From: Anaerolineae bacterium
Lineage (GTDB): Bacteria; Chloroflexota; Anaerolineae; Aggregatilineales; Phototrophicaceae
Assembly: GCA_014379235.1 (NCBI GenBank)
Contig: JACMMD010000540.1
Location: 1-9,312, forward strand
Length of the DNA stretch: 9,312 nt
Reading direction: 5' to 3'
Below the pieces are notes generated by a model, which had not been told where the DNA came from, searched no databases, and was given only the letters and a program-made list of their open reading frames with translations. The position numbers were made by a program, and so were the translations under genes. Below, in pieces: positions 1 to 6,119 of this stretch; positions within the stretch are counted from its first letter, which is position 1; the number at the start of each line of letters is the position of its first letter.

Positions 1-1
1 A

Positions 2-589
2 AAGGCAGTTGCGGATGTGGTCGCAAAGTACGGCAAAGTGAATTATCTGGTCAACAGCGCGGTCAGTTTCACGGCCAAAGGCTTGGACGTGACCCCGCGT
101 GAATGGGATCGCAGTCTCGGAGTCAACATTCGCGGCGGCGCGAACATGGTGCAGGCCTGTTACCAGCCGATGAAAGACGCGGGCGGCGGCGCAGTCGTCA
201 ATATCGCCAGCATCTCGGCACACATCGCGCAGCCCAATCGCTGGACGTATAACGCCACCAAAGGCGCGATTGTCAGCATGACCAAGTGTCAAGCGCTCGA
301 TCTCGCGCCCGCAGGCATCCGCGTCAATTCAGTCAGCCCCGGTTGGATTTGGACACCGGAAGTGGCTAAAGCCGCAGCAGATGATCGCGCCAAGTGGGAG
401 CCGATCTGGGGACGTTTCCACATGCTGCGCCGCATCGGAGAGCCGTCCGAAGTTGCCCGCGCTATTTTATTCCTGTGCAGCAGTGATGCCAGTTTCATCA
501 CCGGAACCGAGTTGGCGGTGGATGGCGGTTATATGGGACTCGGCAGCGAAGGACTTGGCGAAACGACATCGTTCGCCGGAACGGAATAA
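2..589 (+). CDS. SDR family oxidoreductase, C-terminal part (5' end outside window)
   Basis: Classical short-chain dehydrogenase/reductase that would use NAD(P)(H) to oxidise or reduce a sugar or polyol hydroxyl in the cytoplasm. The frame is open to the left edge (KAVADVV precedes the first possible GTG at 17), so the N-terminal Rossmann glycine motif is missing and the gene is partial. The visible part contains the segment after beta-4 (LVNSA, where many SDRs have NAG), the structural/catalytic Asn (NIRG, about base 128), the Ser strand (NIASIS, about 200-217), and the catalytic YNATK with Tyr at 248-250 and Lys at 260-262. These are followed by the PGW loop and the C-terminal ITGTELAVDGGY signature. 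Its stop lies 5 bases before the dehydratase gene, so the two are almost certainly co-transcribed. This context suggests a sugar or aldose dehydrogenase. The fold is certain, the substrate is not. Confidence 0.93.
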   Translation, partial: KAVADVVAKYGKVNYLVNSAVSFTAKGLDVTPREWDRSLGVNIRGGANMVQACYQPMKDAGGGAVVNIASISAHIAQPNRWTYNATKGAIVSMTKCQALDLAPAGIRVNSVSPGWIWTPEVAKAAADDRAKWEPIWGRFHMLRRIGEPSEVARAILFLCSSDASFITGTELAVDGGYMGLGSEGLGETTSFAGTE

Positions 590-594
590 ACATC

Positions 595-1767
595 ATGAAA
601 ATCACCGATATTAAACCTTATCCTGTATGGGTCGGCAGCCGAAACCAACTGTTGGTCAAAGTGGAAACCGATGAAGGCGTTTATGGTTGGGGCGAATCGG
701 GGCTGTCGGGGCGCGAAATGGCCGTCATCGGCGCGATCCAGCACTATCGAAACTTCTTGATCGGACGCGACCCGCGACGAATCGGCGCGCTGTGGCAGGA
801 GATGTATCGCGGTCAGTATTTCGAGGGCGGGCGCGTCTTAACCGCCGCTATCTCCGCAATCGACATTGCGTTGCACGATCTGAACGCGAAGTTTCTCGGT
901 GTACCTGTCTATCAACTGCTCGGCGGAAAACAGCGTGATTTCGTCCCGTGCTTCGGACACACCGAAGCCTATTCACAGCAGCAGCTTATTGACAATGTGC
1001 GGCTGCTGCTGAGTTCGGGTTGGAACGTTATCCGTGTCGGTATTCCACATCTTGAGCGCGAAGGCGAAAGCGAAGCACACATCTTCGAGCCGCGAGAGTC
1101 GATTGCTACTGCTGCGGCGTGGCTGACGGGCGTTCGAGAAGCGGTGGGGTTGGAAGCGGTGCTTGGCATCGACTATCACCATCGTTTGAGCGTGGCAGAG
1201 GCCGCATCGTTCTGCCAGCGAATGCCAGCCGGGACGCTCGACTTTCTTGAAGAACCCATCCGCGACGAAACGCCCGAAGCTTATGAAGCACTGCGTTCGA
1301 TGGTCGATATACCGTTTGCTATTGGCGAAGAGTTCGCCAGCAAGTGGGCTTTCATGCCGTATCTTGAGCGCGGCATCACCAATTTTGCGCGCATCGACGT
1401 GTGCAACGTTGGCGGCTTAACGGAGTCGATGAAAGTTGCGGCGATAGCTGAAGCCCACTACATCGACCTGATGCCGCATAACCCGCTTGGCTCGATATGT
1501 ACGGCTGCAACGATCCATCTGGCAGCCGCCGTGACGAATTTTGCGTGGATGGAAGTTCGCACGTCACCGACTGAAGCGCTGAACTTCTACGATGATGAAC
1601 TGTTCCCGATGCAGATTAAGTTGGATATGGATGGGGCGCGCTTTCCGGTAGGGGACGCGCCGGGACTGGGTATCGACGTGAACGAGGAATTAGCGCAGAG
1701 CCACTCATTCAAGTTCTGGGAAGCGCCTCATCTGGTGCGGCGCGATGGTTCGTATACCAACTGGTAG
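595..1767 (+). CDS. Mandelate racemase/muconate lactonizing enzyme family sugar-acid dehydratase, galactonate-dehydratase (DgoD)-like
   Basis: Cytoplasmic Mg-dependent enolase-superfamily enzyme of 390 residues, the usual family length. It would abstract the alpha proton of an aldonate and eliminate water, giving a 2-keto-3-deoxy acid. The N-terminal capping domain covers about residues 1-120 (GWGES at 31-35) and the barrel follows. Visible residues are metal ligands D193, E219 (in LEEP) and E245 (GEE), the D-x-H pair D193/H195, the Asp-His dyad D268/H295 (PHNPLG), and E320. From memory, these align with E. coli DgoD D183, H185, E209, E235, D258, H285 and E310 at a constant offset of ten, which supports a galactonate-dehydratase-like chemistry rather than a racemase. 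Related family members act on other aldonates, so the exact substrate is open. The start is the only in-frame ATG near the SDR stop; its Shine-Dalgarno sequence is weak, so coupling to the SDR is likely. Confidence 0.93.
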   Translation: MKITDIKPYPVWVGSRNQLLVKVETDEGVYGWGESGLSGREMAVIGAIQHYRNFLIGRDPRRIGALWQEMYRGQYFEGGRVLTAAISAIDIALHDLNAKFLGVPVYQLLGGKQRDFVPCFGHTEAYSQQQLIDNVRLLLSSGWNVIRVGIPHLEREGESEAHIFEPRESIATAAAWLTGVREAVGLEAVLGIDYHHRLSVAEAASFCQRMPAGTLDFLEEPIRDETPEAYEALRSMVDIPFAIGEEFASKWAFMPYLERGITNFARIDVCNVGGLTESMKVAAIAEAHYIDLMPHNPLGSICTAATIHLAAAVTNFAWMEVRTSPTEALNFYDDELFPMQIKLDMDGARFPVGDAPGLGIDVNEELAQSHSFKFWEAPHLVRRDGSYTNW

Positions 1768-1770
1768 CTT

Positions 1771-1837
1771 TCAGCATTTCAGCTTGTCAGCAATCAGCCT
1801 TTGCTGACTAGCTGATGGCTGACTGGCTGATAGCTCA
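1771..1837. terminator. Symmetric TCAGC/GCTGA repeat forming a hairpin between convergent genes; likely bidirectional terminator
   Basis: The convergent gap holds four TCAGC copies starting at 1771, 1779, 1787 and 1794. They are followed by four GCTGA copies starting at 1803, 1811, 1818 and 1826, plus a degenerate GCTCA at 1833, all spaced 7 or 8 bases. The centre folds into a hairpin: 1779-1793 pairs with 1801-1815 over 15 bp with one T-T mismatch, around a 7-base loop. There is no long T-run on either side, so this is not a textbook rho-independent terminator. Its position between two gene ends still makes transcript ending or 3'-end protection the likely role. The last copy overlaps the stop codon of the regulator. 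Confidence 0.6.
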
Positions 1838-2536
1838 ATCAAGCGTTGTCGTTTGCCTTTCATTGGCTGCTTGCAGATAAACGTGAAGCTCCTCTTGCGT
1901 GTGGCGAATATGCAGGATGGCCAGTTCACGCGCCGCAGCTTTGTCGCGCTGATAACAGGCTTCGAGGATGGCTTCATGTTCGCGGTGAACGCGCTCGGTA
2001 TCATGGGTCGCTGCCATCAGATGATAGCGATAGAGTTCGCTGCGTTTCCACAAGTTCTGGATAACCTGCAAAATGTGCGGGTTATCCAGCGGATTGTAAA
2101 TATCGAGATGGAACTGGCGATTCAGCCCGATGTAGGTGCTGAGGTCTTCTTCGACAGTCGCCTGTCGCATCCCCGCGACGTATTTTCCTAAACGCTTAAG
2201 CACATCTTCTGTGAGCAGCGGTACAGCATGATAGATGGTTTCGCCTTCAATCATGGCCCGTGCGAAATACAGCTTATCCAGATCATCGCCTGACATTTCG
2301 GTCACGAATGCGCCGCGTCGCGGGTAGATCGTTACCAGCCCTTCAGCCTCAAGGTCTTTCAAGGCTTCGCGCAAGGGGGCCATGCTGACCTTGAGCTGTT
2401 CAGCCAGCTTGTTCTGGTCGATGCGCGCTCCCGGTTTGAGCGTTTGTTTGAGGATGGCATCACGAATGCGATCTTGAACTTGCGCCGCCAATGTGCGCCG
2501 ATTGTCTTCGATAGGGCTGAATGATTTCGAAATCAT
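1835..2536 (-). CDS. GntR family transcriptional regulator, FCD (FadR-type) subfamily
   Basis: DNA-binding regulator of 233 residues, normal for the FCD subfamily, which senses small organic acids or sugar acids. The winged helix-turn-helix spans about residues 15-78: LKPG at 33-36, the recognition helix SMAPLREAL at 51-59, and the wing around YPRRGAFV. An all-helical FCD ligand domain covers about 85-220. Its likely metal ligands are N139 (usually Asp), H143, H187 and H209. The common Arg of the S-R-x-P-x-R motif is Met52 here, although Arg56 is kept. The gene is convergent with the dehydratase and divergent from the ABC operon. Its start codon lies inside a perfect 16-bp palindrome, suggesting autoregulation. 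Upstream only a weak GAGAG (2546-2550) serves as ribosome site. It probably represses the transporter operon and releases DNA when it binds a pathway metabolite; this role is inferred from the layout. Confidence 0.94.
   Translation of the reverse strand: MISKSFSPIEDNRRTLAAQVQDRIRDAILKQTLKPGARIDQNKLAEQLKVSMAPLREALKDLEAEGLVTIYPRRGAFVTEMSGDDLDKLYFARAMIEGETIYHAVPLLTEDVLKRLGKYVAGMRQATVEEDLSTYIGLNRQFHLDIYNPLDNPHILQVIQNLWKRSELYRYHLMAATHDTERVHREHEAILEACYQRDKAAARELAILHIRHTQEELHVYLQAANERQTTTLD
2521..2536. promoter_or_regulatory. Perfect 16-bp palindrome over the regulator start codon; putative operator
   Basis: ATGATTTCGAAATCAT is its own reverse complement over all 16 bases. It includes the start codon (read on the minus strand) and first codons of the GntR gene, and contains the same TTCGAA core as the sites in the promoter. 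A repressor bound here would block transcription of its own gene. Palindromic codons could arise by chance, but the shared core with the upstream sites argues against that. Confidence 0.55.
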
Positions 2537-2563
2537 GAACGTTGTCTCTCGTTTACCATCTGT

Positions 2564-2592
2564 TTGACAGATTCGAAATTCGAATTTATAAT
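2564..2592 (+). promoter_or_regulatory. Sigma-70-type promoter of the ABC transporter operon (TTGACA-17-TATAAT)
   Basis: The -35 box TTGACA is at 2564-2569 and the -10 box TATAAT at 2587-2592, separated by exactly 17 bases. Both boxes match the consensus at all six positions. Transcription would start near 2599-2600 and run rightward into the binding-protein gene, leaving a leader of about 260 bases. The region is far richer in A and T than the flanking genes. The promoter is so strong by consensus that control must come from a repressor, which fits the palindrome filling its spacer. Confidence 0.85.
2571..2585. promoter_or_regulatory. Palindromic operator filling the promoter spacer
   Basis: ATTCGAA-A-TTCGAAT is a perfect inverted repeat with 7-base arms around a single central A. 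It begins two bases after the -35 box and ends one base before the -10 box, so a bound protein would exclude RNA polymerase. The neighbouring divergent GntR regulator is the natural candidate ligand, but the sequence alone cannot prove which protein binds. Confidence 0.75.
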
Positions 2593-2612
2593 TTCGAATA
2601 TTATAGTTTGAA
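2585..2612 (-). promoter_or_regulatory. Candidate divergent promoter of the GntR gene
   Basis: On the minus strand, TTCAAA (reverse complement of 2607-2612, 4 of 6 matches to the -35 consensus) is followed after 16 bases by TATAAA (reverse complement of 2585-2590, 5 of 6 matches to the -10). This would start the regulator transcript near 2578 with a leader of about 40 bases. Its spacer contains the TTCGAAT core. It is much weaker than the facing promoter. A TATAAT read from 2605-2600 is an alternative -10 but has no convincing -35. Confidence 0.35.
2587..2605. promoter_or_regulatory. Second inverted repeat (TATAAT-TTCGAAT-ATTATA), putative operator overlapping the -10 box
   Basis: The -10 hexamer TATAAT (2587-2592) and its reverse complement ATTATA (2600-2605) flank TTCGAAT. 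The TTCGAA core at 2593-2598 lies 21 bases, about two helical turns, from the first core of the spacer palindrome at 2572-2577, so proteins on both sites would face the same side of the DNA. A related but degenerate TTTGAATTC follows at 2607-2615. The site covers the expected transcription start of the ABC operon. Confidence 0.5.
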
Positions 2613-2861
2613 TTCTACTGATGAAATTGATTTTTGGAAAGATGTTCATGCAGCCCCTTTATTTAACCGCAGCCACCTATCACATTCGCTGAAACAGCGC
2701 CTAGCTGGACGTTTGCCATTTCCCAGCCAATCAACAGCGCTTTAACACACCCGGCCCCAAAGTACGCTATGGAGATCAATGAGGAGGTGAGTTCGCCAAA
2801 CGACACTGAAAAAGATTAAAAAACACCTTTCGCAATTGCATATGTCATGGAGAGAAGAACA
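2606..2861 (+). other. Long 5' leader of the ABC operon, no gene recognised
   Basis: About 260 bases lie between the predicted start of transcription and the binding-protein gene. They contain small hairpins (CGCTG 2687-2691 with CAGCG 2695-2699, and GCTGG 2704-2708 with CCAGC 2723-2727) and a repeated AACAGCGC at 2693-2700 and 2733-2740. There is also a strong Shine-Dalgarno-like GGAGGTGA at 2783-2790 with no properly spaced start codon after it. An open frame of 16 codons (2769-2819, starting MEINEEVSS) spans that motif but lacks its own ribosome site. No known riboswitch class was recognised. The leader may be inert or may hold RNA-level control. Confidence 0.4.
2849..2857 (+). promoter_or_regulatory. 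Ribosome binding site that fixes the binding-protein start at 2862
   Basis: GGAGAGAAG ends four bases before ATG 2862, with the GGAGA core eight bases upstream of the start codon. The alternative in-frame ATG at 2847 has no Shine-Dalgarno sequence, and its use would bury this motif inside the coding region. Confidence 0.7.
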
Positions 2862-4154
2862 ATGCTTATTCGCAAACTGTCCATGTTGTCGCTGCTCATC
2901 ATTATCGTGATGGGTTTTAGTGTCACCACTGCTCAGGAACAACAAACCGTTTTCCGCTTTGCCACGCTGCAAGGCTCGTTCATCGACAATGTGAACACAT
3001 TGTTGGTTGAGCAGTTCAACGAACTGCACCCTGACATCGAAGTTCAGGTCGAGTATCTTCCTAACGGCGACATCAGCATTCCGCTGACCGCTCAAGCTGC
3101 GGCGGGTACGCTGCCGGATGTCACGTTCATCGCTGACCTGTTCGTCGTGCCGTTCGCGCAGGCTGGCATTTCGATTGACATGCAGCCCTATGCCGAAGCC
3201 GACCCCGATTTCGAACTCAGCGATGTGTATGAGAACATGCTGGCGTTGAGCGAAGTCGAAGGCGAAGGACTGTACATGATCCCGTCTTCCTACGACGTGG
3301 TGACGATGTACTACAACAAGACCATGTTTGAAGAAGCCGGTGCGCCACTGCCAACGGCTGAATCGACATGGCAGGATGTCATCGACTCGTGTGTGATGAT
3401 CCGCGAGAACCTCGGCAATTACTGCATCACCGCCAACGGTACAGGCATTGGCGATCAGGCCAAATGGTGGGCGCAGTATGTGCCGTGGATCGTCGGCTAC
3501 GGCGGTCAAATCATCAGTGATGATGGCACGACGGTCATGCTCAGTTCACCGGAAACCCTTGCAGGTCTGCAAGCCTATACTGATATGTGGACGGTGAGTG
3601 ACATCGGTCAGCCGTTCGACTTTGACGCGGGTGGCAACTGCTTCCTCGTTGGTCAATGCGCGATCTATTTGCACATTCCGGCGATTATGCAGGCAGTTCG
3701 CGCCCTAGACCCGCAGCCGTTCGAGTGGGACGTCGAGCAGATCCCGACGCTGCCCGAAGGCAAGTTCACGGGAATGGGCACTTACGGCTTCACCATCACC
3801 GCTGACGCGCAAGATCCGCAGCTAGCATGGGATTTCATCAAGGGTCTGCTTTCACCAGAAATGCAAACCGAGATCACCCTGCAATACTCCGGTATGCCGC
3901 TGCTGCGCTCCCTGCGTGAAAATCCCGAAATCGTCGCTCTTGAAGGCCCGCCGGATAATATCGACGCTTTCATCGCCAATGGCGCTAATGGTATCACCCC
4001 GCCATACTTCCCCGGCGACTGCGGCAGTCTGTATGCGGGCCGCATCAATCAAGAGATCAACGACGCTTTTGACGCCGTGATTATCGGCGGCTCGTCAGTT
4101 GAAGAAGCCTTCACCATCGCTAACGACAATATTCAAGGCTGCCTTGACGGCTAA
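2862..4154 (+). CDS. ABC transporter extracellular substrate-binding protein (family 1, sugar type)
   Basis: Secreted sugar-binding receptor of a carbohydrate ABC importer, 430 residues, normal for the MalE/UgpB-like family. A Sec signal peptide is clear: positive N-terminus (LIRK), hydrophobic core at about residues 8-20, and likely cleavage after TTA (residue 24). No lipobox cysteine is present, so the mature protein is not an obvious lipoprotein. Family features include the FNELHPDIEVQVEY segment, the TLPDVTFI strand near the pocket, YYNKTMFEEAG, and WDFIKGLLSPE near the C-terminus. The mature part has six cysteines (177, 188, 260, 266, 387, 427), an even number suggesting disulfides outside the cell. 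The start at 2862 is preferred over 2847 because of the ribosome site just before it. It is the first gene of the operon behind the strong, operator-filled promoter. The ligand cannot be told from sequence. Confidence 0.95.
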   Translation: MLIRKLSMLSLLIIIVMGFSVTTAQEQQTVFRFATLQGSFIDNVNTLLVEQFNELHPDIEVQVEYLPNGDISIPLTAQAAAGTLPDVTFIADLFVVPFAQAGISIDMQPYAEADPDFELSDVYENMLALSEVEGEGLYMIPSSYDVVTMYYNKTMFEEAGAPLPTAESTWQDVIDSCVMIRENLGNYCITANGTGIGDQAKWWAQYVPWIVGYGGQIISDDGTTVMLSSPETLAGLQAYTDMWTVSDIGQPFDFDAGGNCFLVGQCAIYLHIPAIMQAVRALDPQPFEWDVEQIPTLPEGKFTGMGTYGFTITADAQDPQLAWDFIKGLLSPEMQTEITLQYSGMPLLRSLRENPEIVALEGPPDNIDAFIANGANGITPPYFPGDCGSLYAGRINQEINDAFDAVIIGGSSVEEAFTIANDNIQGCLDG

Positions 4155-4169
4155 GTCCTCTTGAAGTCA

Positions 4170-4213
4170 TCAGGTTGGCTTATCGTAGAACCTTCTGCGA
4201 TGAGCCAACCTGA
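4170..4213 (+). terminator. Intercistronic hairpin between binding-protein and permease genes
   Basis: The arm at 4170-4185 (TCAGGTTGGCTTATCG) pairs with 4198-4213 over 16 bp with a single G-U wobble, leaving a 12-base loop. No T-run follows, so it is not a full rho-independent terminator. Such hairpins after binding-protein genes commonly stabilise the upstream mRNA or cause partial termination, giving more receptor than permease. The role here is inferred from position. Confidence 0.7.
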
Positions 4214-4280
4214 CCCCTTGTAAATCTGAGCGCGACCCTATCATCTTGAATGAAAATGGGACAGTTGTTAGGAGGCAAGA

Positions 4281-5210
4281 ATGGCCGCCAATCCGGCGAT
4301 GAAGCGCCCAAAAAGTAAACGCAGCCCGACTTTCTGGCAAGATACAGTGCGCGGCTATTTGTTCATTCTTCCCGTTGTGCTAGGGCTGATAATCTGGACA
4401 TTTGGGCCGATGCTTGCGTCGGCTTACTACAGCCTGACCAATTACAAGATCATCAATGTGCCGGAATTCGTCGGCTTTCAGAATTACATCGAACTGCTCA
4501 CTAAGGATCGAGTCTTTATTCAATCGCTCAGTGTCACGTTCCGCTTTGGCATTATGTACGTGATCGGTTCGCAGATTGTGGGACTCGCCATCGCCACTTT
4601 GTTAACGCAAAAAGTGCGCGGGCTGACGATCTTTCGCACGCTGTTCTATCTGCCGATCATCGTTCCAGCGGTTGCTTCGGCGGTGTTGTGGAAGTACCTG
4701 TATAACAAAGACTACGGCCCGATTGATGGTTTACTCACCAGCGTTGGACTACCCCAGATCAACTGGCTAGGCTCACCCGAATCGGCGCTGTTCGCACTGG
4801 TGATTATGGCGGTATGGGCGGGTGCGGTCACCACCATCATTTATGTGGCCGGCTTGCAGCAAATCCCCGAAGAACTGGTGGACGCGGCAAAAATCGACGG
4901 GGCAAATCCTTTCCAGCGCTTCTGGTATGTAACTATCCCGATGCTCTCACCAACGATTTTCTTCAACGTCGTCACAGGCATTATCGGCTCGTTCCAGTTT
5001 TTCGTGCCGGCATTCATCATGACCGAAGGCGGGCCGGTACGCTCAACTTATTTCTATAACTACAACCTGTATGAAAAAGCCTTCCGGTGGCTAGAAATGG
5101 GATATGCGGCTTCGATGGCGTGGATTTTATTCGCCATCATCATCGTGATGACCATGCTCATTTTTCGCAGTTCACCGCTGTGGGTCTATTATGAAGGCGA
5201 GGCGCGTTAA
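4281..5210 (+). CDS. ABC sugar transporter permease, MalF/UgpA type
   Basis: Inner-membrane permease of 309 residues that forms half of the transport channel with the next gene product. About six membrane segments are visible, near residues 25-48, 88-110, 118-137, 168-190, 226-247 and 276-296. The cytoplasmic EAA loop that docks on the ATPase is at about 197-224 (EELVDAAKIDGANPF, then the IPMLSP end). FLYLP-like and GGP signatures (LFYLPIIVPA, MTEGGPV) are typical of the family. A good GGAGG (4271-4275) sits five bases before the ATG. The first 20 residues are basic and cytoplasmic. The stop overlaps the next start by one base (TAATG). The transporter's ATPase is not in this window, so a shared MsmK/MalK-like protein encoded elsewhere is likely. 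Confidence 0.96.
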   Translation: MAANPAMKRPKSKRSPTFWQDTVRGYLFILPVVLGLIIWTFGPMLASAYYSLTNYKIINVPEFVGFQNYIELLTKDRVFIQSLSVTFRFGIMYVIGSQIVGLAIATLLTQKVRGLTIFRTLFYLPIIVPAVASAVLWKYLYNKDYGPIDGLLTSVGLPQINWLGSPESALFALVIMAVWAGAVTTIIYVAGLQQIPEELVDAAKIDGANPFQRFWYVTIPMLSPTIFFNVVTGIIGSFQFFVPAFIMTEGGPVRSTYFYNYNLYEKAFRWLEMGYAASMAWILFAIIIVMTMLIFRSSPLWVYYEGEAR

Positions 5211-6112
5211 TGGCCAGCGTTACTTATTCGACAGGTGTGCCAGAATCGGCGCAGCTTCACGCGGTTCGCAGACGCAAAGAATTTTTCAGCAAAGGGCTGA
5301 TTTATACCCTGCTGATTGTGGGCGCGTTCATTTTCACGCTGCCGCTCATCGTCATGGTGAGTACGTCGCTCAAGTCTTTTACTGAGATCAACACGTATCC
5401 ACCGACGTTTTTGCCGAACCAGATCGTCACCACCAATTATGCTGAAGCGTGGGGTTTTCAAACCACAAATTTCCCGCGCTGGACATTCAACACGGTGTTC
5501 ATCGTTGTGGCGACCCTGCCGGGCGTGGTGCTTACATCGTCGCTGTGTGCTTACGGCTTCGCACGGCTCAATTTTCCGGGCCGCAATCTGTGGTTTATGC
5601 TGACGCTGGCGTCGATCATGCTGCCCAATCAGGTCACGCTGATACCCCTATACATCCTGTTTCATAAGCTCGGTTGGCTGAATACGTTCGCGCCGCTTAT
5701 CGTTCCGGCGTGGTTTGGCGGCGGCGCGTTGAACATTTTCCTGATGCGGCAGTTTTTTATGCAAATCCCGCGTGACCTCGACGAGGCCGCGATCATTGAC
5801 GGAGCGGGACATTTGACGATCTGGTGGAAGATTTACATGCCGCTGGCCCGTCCTGCGCTGATTTCCGTCGCGCTGCTGACGGTGCTGACGATCTGGAACG
5901 ACTTTCTGGGGCCGTTCATCTACCTGTCGACGCCGGATAATTTCACGCTGGCGTTGGGGTTGAACTCTTTTCGCGGCTACTTCGCCCAGATACCGCGCAA
6001 TGATTACATCATGGCGATTTCGACGCTGATGGTGCTGCCGATGATACTCATGTTTCTGCTTGCACAGCGCTACATCGTGCAAGGCTTTATTACCAGCGGC
6101 TTAAAGGGTTAA
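5210..6112 (+). CDS. ABC sugar transporter permease, MalG/UgpE type
   Basis: Second membrane subunit of the importer, 300 residues, pairing with the preceding MalF-type permease. Hydrophobic segments lie near residues 31-52, 92-115, 125-150, 159-180, 216-238 and 270-290. The EAA loop is at about 187-215 (DLDEAAIIDGAG, then MPLARPAL). Other family features are the STSLK segment at 51-55, AYGFARL at 114-120, LPNQVTLIPLY at 138-148 and IWNDFLGPFIYL at 228-239. Its ATG overlaps the previous stop by one base, and the next gene starts seven bases after its stop, showing tight coupling. The substrate is unknown from sequence. Confidence 0.96.
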   Translation: MASVTYSTGVPESAQLHAVRRRKEFFSKGLIYTLLIVGAFIFTLPLIVMVSTSLKSFTEINTYPPTFLPNQIVTTNYAEAWGFQTTNFPRWTFNTVFIVVATLPGVVLTSSLCAYGFARLNFPGRNLWFMLTLASIMLPNQVTLIPLYILFHKLGWLNTFAPLIVPAWFGGGALNIFLMRQFFMQIPRDLDEAAIIDGAGHLTIWWKIYMPLARPALISVALLTVLTIWNDFLGPFIYLSTPDNFTLALGLNSFRGYFAQIPRNDYIMAISTLMVLPMILMFLLAQRYIVQGFITSGLKG

Positions 6113-6119
6113 CACATCT

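Noticed and set aside
1771..1837. CRISPR-like or mobile-element end
   Set aside because: Repeats are only five bases with a 7-8 base period, without spacers, target duplications or any transposase gene nearby.
2600..2605. Minus-strand TATAAT as -10 box for the regulator
   Set aside because: No acceptable -35 box 16-18 bases upstream; the TTCAAA/TATAAA pair is the better, though weak, candidate.
2542..2745. Open frame of 67 codons in the control region
   Set aside because: It runs straight through the promoter and operators, has no ribosome site and its sequence just reflects the AT-rich palindromes.
2742..3509. Antisense open frame of 255 codons on the minus strand
   Set aside because: It lies opposite the clear binding-protein gene, its product is rich in His and Arg with no recognisable domain, and it has no ribosome site. 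It is a shadow of codon bias.
4218..4244. Possible internal promoter (TTGTAA, 15 bases, TATCAT) before the first permease
   Set aside because: Spacer is short and both boxes are imperfect; the hairpin explains the gap better.
5648..6082. Antisense open frame of 144 codons
   Set aside because: Opposite the MalG-type permease; the product is an Arg/Gln-rich low-complexity string with no family resemblance.
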